A DNA stretch of 16,713 nt from positions 1 to 16,713 of the forward strand of contig CAZTFX010000046.1 of the NCBI GenBank assembly GCA_964613095.1, in the 5' to 3' direction. Positions 13,416-16,713 of this stretch are shown here, piece after piece. Position 1 is the stretch's first letter; each line of letters opens with the position of its first letter. Position numbers and translations under genes: made by a program. The notes beneath the pieces were generated by a model, which made no database searches, had not been told where the DNA came from, and worked only from the letters and a program-made list of their open reading frames with translations. This DNA is from RGIG4576 sp964613095 (GTDB taxonomy: Bacteria > Bacteroidota > Bacteroidia > Bacteroidales > Muribaculaceae).

Positions 13416-15472
13416 AACTCAATCTTCAAAATAGCTTTATAATTACGTCCCGGCATAGGATAATTTTGAATTACATCGTAATACTGATTCAACAAATTAT
13501 TAACCTCTGCCGATAATTTCATCTTCACCTTTCCTAACTTGAACGAATATCCTGCCGACAAATCGTGAGTGTACCAAGGTTGCTCATAATTGGCACGGAT
13601 ATTTGATGAATTATGGTAACGTTCACCTACATAGATAAAACTGTAATTCAACTCCACACCCCGCCATGTTCCATTCACAACCACCGAGCCGTTATGCCAT
13701 GGAATATATGAAATCTGTCCTTTATAAGTTCCTGCTTCCGGGTCATTATCGGTAGGATCGGTATAATCTTGTGCTCGTTGATAAGTATAGCTTAAATTTG
13801 CCGCAATTTCTATATCATAAGGAAAAGTAAATCTTGCCTGTGCATTCACATCTATACCTCGTATTTTTACCTTTCCAATATTCATCATCATCCATCGATA
13901 TTGACCTGTTCCTTTAGGTACGGATATGATTTTATCGGTAACGTGATTATAGTATGCATCGGCACGCATACTTAACCCGGTAAGCACACCGCAATCGAGT
14001 GCCGATTGATACTGAAACCCTAGATTGTACTGGCTCACATATTCCGGATCAAGATTGGCATTACCTATGTCGGTATAATATAAATCATTGAAAGTAGGCA
14101 TACGGAATATTTTCTTATAAAATGCACGAAAATTCAAAGGAAAACTTTCTACCGGTCTATAAGAGACAAATACGGCAGGTGTATATTCACTAAAATCCTT
14201 TGTTCTTTTTGTCACACTTCCTGTTCCACTTGTTGCCGTACTCTTATCGGTAACAAATGTACCGAGCATACTTGCTTGGGCTTTCCATCCTCTCCATTTA
14301 TAAGCAGTGGCAAGAGCTACAAGCACACTATGGCGAGTAGGATACACAAAATTGGTTAAAGATGCGTCAAGAGTATTCCATGTATAATCTACCGACAGGT
14401 TTATTTCCCAATCTTTAAGCAGTTTCACTTTATTGGCAGCCGACACATATATTTCTTCCTGCGTAAATTTATTATCAAGATACATCAACGTGGTGTCGGG
14501 ATTGAGATAACGCATTTTATCACGAGCATATTTTGCATTCAACATCAATTCATATATAGAACCTATGCGTTTTTGAAAAGTTCCCTGTGCAAAAAAGTTA
14601 CGATCCCATTGGCGTTGTGAGGTTTTCCACACATTATTTACTATTGCACCGGGTATACCTCGTTCCGAGTCATAATAATAAGCTTTTGCCTGCCATTTTC
14701 CACCTTTCATTGTTCCGTACAGTCCCCCTTCAAGACGTAACGAATAAACATCACCATTTTGACGAGTAGCAGTGGTATCCCACGCTAAGGTTCCATCGCT
14801 AAAGACTTTTTTATATCGGAACTTATATTTTCCATTTGCATCTATATATTCAGCATTAAACGACGCATTCACATTATTGCTCAATTTTTGTTCTAGAAGT
14901 ATAGAGGGATTAATTAGTCCAAAAGAACCTGAACGAAATAAGAATTTCATGTTGGTACGTTTATTTCCTTCAAACTTAGGACGACGAGTACGCAAATATA
15001 TTGTCCCTGCCGCACCAAAGTCCTTTGCAGGTTGAAAAATATCACTTTTTTGCCCATTGTAAAGAGAAACTTCCTCTATATTATCAAGTGAAAATTTTCC
15101 TAAATCTATTTGACCGTTCTGAGCATTCCCCAATTGTATACCATCATAGAACACACCCATGTGATTGGTTCCCATACTGCGTATATCCACCGTCTTGATA
15201 CCACCCACACCGCCGTAGTCCTTTATTTGCACACCGGAAAAATATCGCACCGCGTCGGCTACCGAAAAACTATTCAATCGCTGCAATTGTGCTCCTTCCA
15301 ATTTCTGAGCAGGAATGACCTCTATATACGGTTTATATGCACGTACTACACTTACTTCTTTCAAGTTAAGCATAGTGTCAGCGTCCTCCACTTCTGTGGC
15401 AGAAATCGATATCATCGAAAACAATGATATCATTATAACACCAATGATACATAAAGTTCTTTTCTGTAACAT
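13412..15472 (-). CDS. btuB: TonB-dependent cobalamin transporter BtuB
   Basis: A 686-aa outer-membrane transporter for vitamin B12 and related cobamides, powered by TonB-ExbBD. After a signal peptide (MLQKRTLCIIGVIMISLFSM, cleaved near SATEV) comes a TonB-box-like LKEVSVV (about 37-43). The plug domain follows: SVADAVRYFSGVQIKDYGGVGG, TVDIRSMGTNHMGVFYDGIQLG, and IEEVSLYNGQ. The rest is a 22-strand-type barrel with FRMPTFNDLYYTDIGNANLDPE (at about 457-478; split as FRMPTFNDLYY and NANLDPE), ending in NYKAILKIEL. There is no N-terminal carboxypeptidase-like domain, unlike SusC proteins. It is the first gene of the operon, directly downstream of a cobalamin riboswitch, which is the strongest substrate evidence. 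Full length, no disruption. Confidence 0.95.
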   Translation of the reverse strand: MLQKRTLCIIGVIMISLFSMISISATEVEDADTMLNLKEVSVVRAYKPYIEVIPAQKLEGAQLQRLNSFSVADAVRYFSGVQIKDYGGVGGIKTVDIRSMGTNHMGVFYDGIQLGNAQNGQIDLGKFSLDNIEEVSLYNGQKSDIFQPAKDFGAAGTIYLRTRRPKFEGNKRTNMKFLFRSGSFGLINPSILLEQKLSNNVNASFNAEYIDANGKYKFRYKKVFSDGTLAWDTTATRQNGDVYSLRLEGGLYGTMKGGKWQAKAYYYDSERGIPGAIVNNVWKTSQRQWDRNFFAQGTFQKRIGSIYELMLNAKYARDKMRYLNPDTTLMYLDNKFTQEEIYVSAANKVKLLKDWEINLSVDYTWNTLDASLTNFVYPTRHSVLVALATAYKWRGWKAQASMLGTFVTDKSTATSGTGSVTKRTKDFSEYTPAVFVSYRPVESFPLNFRAFYKKIFRMPTFNDLYYTDIGNANLDPEYVSQYNLGFQYQSALDCGVLTGLSMRADAYYNHVTDKIISVPKGTGQYRWMMMNIGKVKIRGIDVNAQARFTFPYDIEIAANLSYTYQRAQDYTDPTDNDPEAGTYKGQISYIPWHNGSVVVNGTWRGVELNYSFIYVGERYHNSSNIRANYEQPWYTHDLSAGYSFKLGKVKMKLSAEVNNLLNQYYDVIQNYPMPGRNYKAILKIEL

Positions 15473-15487
15473 ATTTTCGTCGTTTTA

Positions 15488-15507
15488 GGTTCTAATTGCC
15501 GAGAACC
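15488..15507 (-). promoter_or_regulatory. Hairpin between riboswitch 1 and the btuB start, candidate expression platform
   Basis: GGTTCT and AGAACC form a 6-bp stem around the 8-nt loop CGGCAATT, read on the minus strand. It ends 15 nt before the btuB ATG. Part of it (CTCGGCAA) is complementary to TTGCCGAG in the 5' side of helix P2 of the riboswitch. A role in ligand-dependent ribosome access is plausible but unproved. Confidence 0.45.
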
Positions 15508-15528
15508 GATAAAACAATAATCAAACAT

Positions 15529-15712
15529 GGCAGGTCTTCTGACTCACTCTCACCCTTTTTCACCTTCCTTCCCGCTATTTCTAGCAGTGGAAACAGATTG
15601 GCTACTTGGCTTTATCCGAGAGTATATACAGCAGCGGATTCTGTTCGGGATTCTCACCCGATTCCCTTTTCATTGCCTGTGAAGATAAATCACTCGGCAA
15701 CACCATATCGGT
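15529..15712 (-). promoter_or_regulatory. Cobalamin riboswitch 1, upstream of btuB
   Basis: On the minus strand all core pieces are present in order: GGTGTTGCC, GGCAATGAAAAGGGAA, CGGGTGAGAATCCCG, CCGCTGCTGT (15628-15637), AAGCCAAGTAG, CCACTG, GCGGGAAGG, and the B12 box GTCAGAAGACCTGCC (15529-15543). The order and spacing match the Rfam Cobalamin family. It begins directly at the predicted transcription start and ends about 56 nt before the btuB start codon. Bound cobalamin would repress btuB-btuG and the surface protein. Confidence 0.96.
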
Positions 15713-15714
15713 TG

Positions 15715-15722
15715 CAAATATA
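15715..15722 (-). promoter_or_regulatory. Minus-7 element of the btuB operon promoter
   Basis: TATATTTG on the minus strand is an exact TAnnTTTG match, placed so that transcription would start at the first bases of the riboswitch. No clear minus-33 TTTG is visible upstream. Confidence 0.6.
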
Positions 15723-15762
15723 ATACTTTTTTCTTAGAAACTATATACCTTTTAGAAATATT

Positions 15763-15813
15763 GTACTATCTTTGTAATGTTGCTATTGCAACATATACAT
15801 AATAAGATAGTGC
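15763..15813. repeat. 51-nt nested imperfect palindrome
   Basis: Three nested arm pairs share one centre (TATT, 15784-15787). ATGTTGC/GCAACAT is 7 bp. TGTA/TACA lies outside it across a 1-nt bulge. ACTATCTT (15765-15772)/AAGATAGT (15804-15811) lies outside that across a 4-nt bulge, and two further pairs include a G-U. The total is about 21 bp. A plus-strand minus-7 element, TATCTTTG (15767-15774), lies in the left arm. It may be an operator for the divergent btuB and porin genes or part of the adjacent structured element. Confidence 0.7.
15767..15774 (+). promoter_or_regulatory. Plus-strand minus-7 element upstream of the structured segment and porin gene
   Basis: TATCTTTG is an exact TAnnTTTG match. 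A weaker CATTTTTG (15813-15820) lies further on and would place transcription start at the base of the rod. No further match occurs between 15821 and the porin start, so a porin transcript probably carries the structured region as a leader of about 290 nt. Confidence 0.5.
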
Positions 15814-15821
15814 ATTTTTGC

Positions 15822-15987
15822 TCTATTCCGTTAGCGTGAACTTCGACAACTCACATTGTAATATCGGAATATTGTAAGAAGAATGCTCTCTTGGTTTGTA
15901 TTCGTTTCTATCGAAATACATCCAAGTGAGGCTATTCATTCTCCATATCCATATTACAGGAAGTCGAAGCCTACGCTAAGGATTAGG
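15822..15987 (+). ncRNA. Long rod-shaped inverted-repeat segment, candidate structured RNA
   Basis: The 166 nt fold end to end. The closing stem pairs TCTATTCC (15822-15829) with GGATTAGG (15980-15987; one T-T mismatch and one G-U), TTAGCGT (15831-15837) with ACGCTAA (15973-15979), and CTTCGAC (15841-15847) with GTCGAAG (15963-15969). Inside, TGTAATAT (15857-15864) pairs with ATATTACA (15951-15958), GGAATAT with ATATCC across one bulge, and GAAGAAT (15878-15884) with ATTC and TTC (15934-15941) across one bulge. A terminal hairpin CTTGG/CCAAG (15890-15926) closes it, with TGTATT/ATACA inside. There is no open frame with coding character. The outline resembles 6S RNA or an attenuator leader, and a MITE is possible too. 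Strand is chosen from the promoter element and T-rich stretch on the plus side. Rfam membership is unknown to me. Confidence 0.5.
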
Positions 15988-16013
15988 AACAATGAGGGCT
16001 TCACTTTCTTTTT
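15966..16013 (+). terminator. Alternative terminator-like hairpin overlapping the rod's 3' arm
   Basis: GAAGCC (15966-15971) pairs with GGCTTC (15997-16002) around a 25-nt loop, followed by ACTTTCTTTTT (16003-16013). The left arm is the same sequence that closes the long rod, so the two folds exclude each other. The stem is short and the loop long, so this is a moderate-strength candidate. Confidence 0.35.
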
Positions 16014-16075
16014 ATGTATCAATAAACACAAACATTTTAATTCGCAATTTAAAGCCTTTATTGCACTTATTTATT

Positions 16076-16705
16076 ATGAGAAAGTTAATATCCTTAGTAT
16101 TTATTGCTGTTACGTATGTAAATGGTGCATTTGCACAGATTATTTTTGAAAACGGTACAACAGAACAAAATTTGTCTAAAGAAATTGTTGCAGGCATAAA
16201 TGTTGCAGACATAAGCAGATATGACTCTCGTACAGGATTTCATATCGGAATTAGAGATACTTATAATTTCTCAAATGAATATAATGGTACATATGCAAAT
16301 GCCGGGGCACTAATATCCTTAAAAGGAGGACAATTAGACTATGGAGACATACTTAATGTTAACATTGATGCCTATTATCTTGAAATACCTATCCATATTG
16401 GTTACAAGCACACTTTTAACGAGAAATTTGCTTTATTTGGAGAATTCGGTCCATATTTTGGAATCGGGATTTTTGGAAAGATTAAACTTGAATCTGAAGG
16501 TGAATCATTGACGGTTGACACTTTTAGCGAAAAAGGAGGAGTAAAGCGTTTTGACATGGGATTAGGTTTCAGATTTGGTGCTGAAATCAATAAACTCATA
16601 CCTATTTCTATTGGATATGATTTTGGATTAACCAACATAAACAATGACAATAACGGTAAATTCAAGAATTCAAACTTAATGGTATCAATCGGATATAAAT
16701 TCTAA
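16076..16705 (+). CDS. Small outer-membrane beta-barrel protein (PorT/OmpW-like porin family)
   Basis: A 209-aa exported protein. The ATG at 16076 starts a signal peptide MRKLISLVFIAVTYVNGAFA, cleaved before QIIFEN; the frame continues upstream to 15992 but that would bury the signal. The mature part shows alternating strands of an 8-strand-type barrel: FHIGIRDTYNF, YANAGALISLKGG, NIDAYYLEIPIHIGYKH, KFALFGEFGPYFGIGIFGKI, FDMGLGFRFGAEI, and PISIGYDFGLTNI, ending in the aromatic SIGYKF. YYLEIPIHIGYK and the GPY segment are hallmarks of the Bacteroidetes outer-membrane beta-barrel family (PF13568-like). The ligand is unknown. It is divergent from btuB, with a roughly 350-nt structured region between. 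No obvious promoter lies within 90 nt upstream, suggesting a long leader. Confidence 0.85.
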   Translation: MRKLISLVFIAVTYVNGAFAQIIFENGTTEQNLSKEIVAGINVADISRYDSRTGFHIGIRDTYNFSNEYNGTYANAGALISLKGGQLDYGDILNVNIDAYYLEIPIHIGYKHTFNEKFALFGEFGPYFGIGIFGKIKLESEGESLTVDTFSEKGGVKRFDMGLGFRFGAEINKLIPISIGYDFGLTNINNDNNGKFKNSNLMVSIGYKF

Positions 16706-16713
16706 CAATCATT

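Noticed and set aside
15883..16149. Plus-strand open frame starting ATGCTCTCTTGG and overlapping the porin gene out of frame
   Set aside because: It runs through the structured segment and then across the porin signal peptide region; no domain or ribosome site supports it.
1..16713. CRISPR array, tRNA/rRNA genes, transposase or integrase genes
   Set aside because: No regularly spaced repeats, no tRNA cloverleaf or rRNA segments, and no transposase or recombinase motifs were found in any frame.

Overview
The window reads as chromosomal DNA of a member of the Bacteroidales. The support is: AT-rich sequence (roughly 40% GC by eye), several exact TAnnTTTG minus-7 promoter elements of the Bacteroidetes type, a surface lipoprotein with an acidic export signal after its lipobox cysteine, a Por/T9SS-type sorting tail, a DUF3943 protein, and a btuB-btuG style B12 locus. 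The short C-terminal module shared by two secreted proteins is common in Prevotellaceae and Muribaculaceae, but I cannot name a genus.

Layout. 1-437 holds no convincing gene. 438-1739 (-) is a DUF4143 AAA ATPase. 1893-2228 (-) is a MerR-type regulator, divergent from alaS at 2376-4994 (+), with a clean alaS promoter and a palindrome between them. 5227-5860 (+) is a toxin-first HigB-HigA type toxin-antitoxin module, flanked on both sides by the same 42-bp terminator hairpin. 6074-8546 (-) is a two-gene operon: a small secreted protein with a T9SS-like tail, then a secreted protein carrying VWA-like pieces and an FGE/SUMF1-fold domain. 8749-9531 (-) is a DUF3943 protein with its own terminator.

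9790-15722 (-) is a vitamin B12 capture locus. A cobalamin riboswitch precedes btuB (TonB-dependent outer-membrane transporter), btuG (surface beta-propeller lipoprotein, ATGA overlap with btuB) and a secreted cell-surface protein. A second cobalamin riboswitch precedes a DUF4465-type secreted protein. The inner-membrane BtuCDF transporter is not in the window. The likely logic is that BtuG and the accessory surface proteins bind cobamides, BtuB imports them, and both riboswitches shut expression when B12 is plentiful.

15723-16075 lies between btuB and a small beta-barrel outer-membrane protein (16076-16705, +). It is non-coding but highly structured. A 51-nt nested palindrome (15763-15813) overlaps a promoter element. 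It is followed by a 166-nt segment (15822-15987) that folds end to end into one long rod. The 3' arm of that rod can instead pair downstream to form a terminator-like hairpin before a T-rich stretch. This is the best candidate here for something undescribed: a rod-shaped small RNA (6S-like in outline), an attenuator leader for the porin gene, or a MITE-like element.
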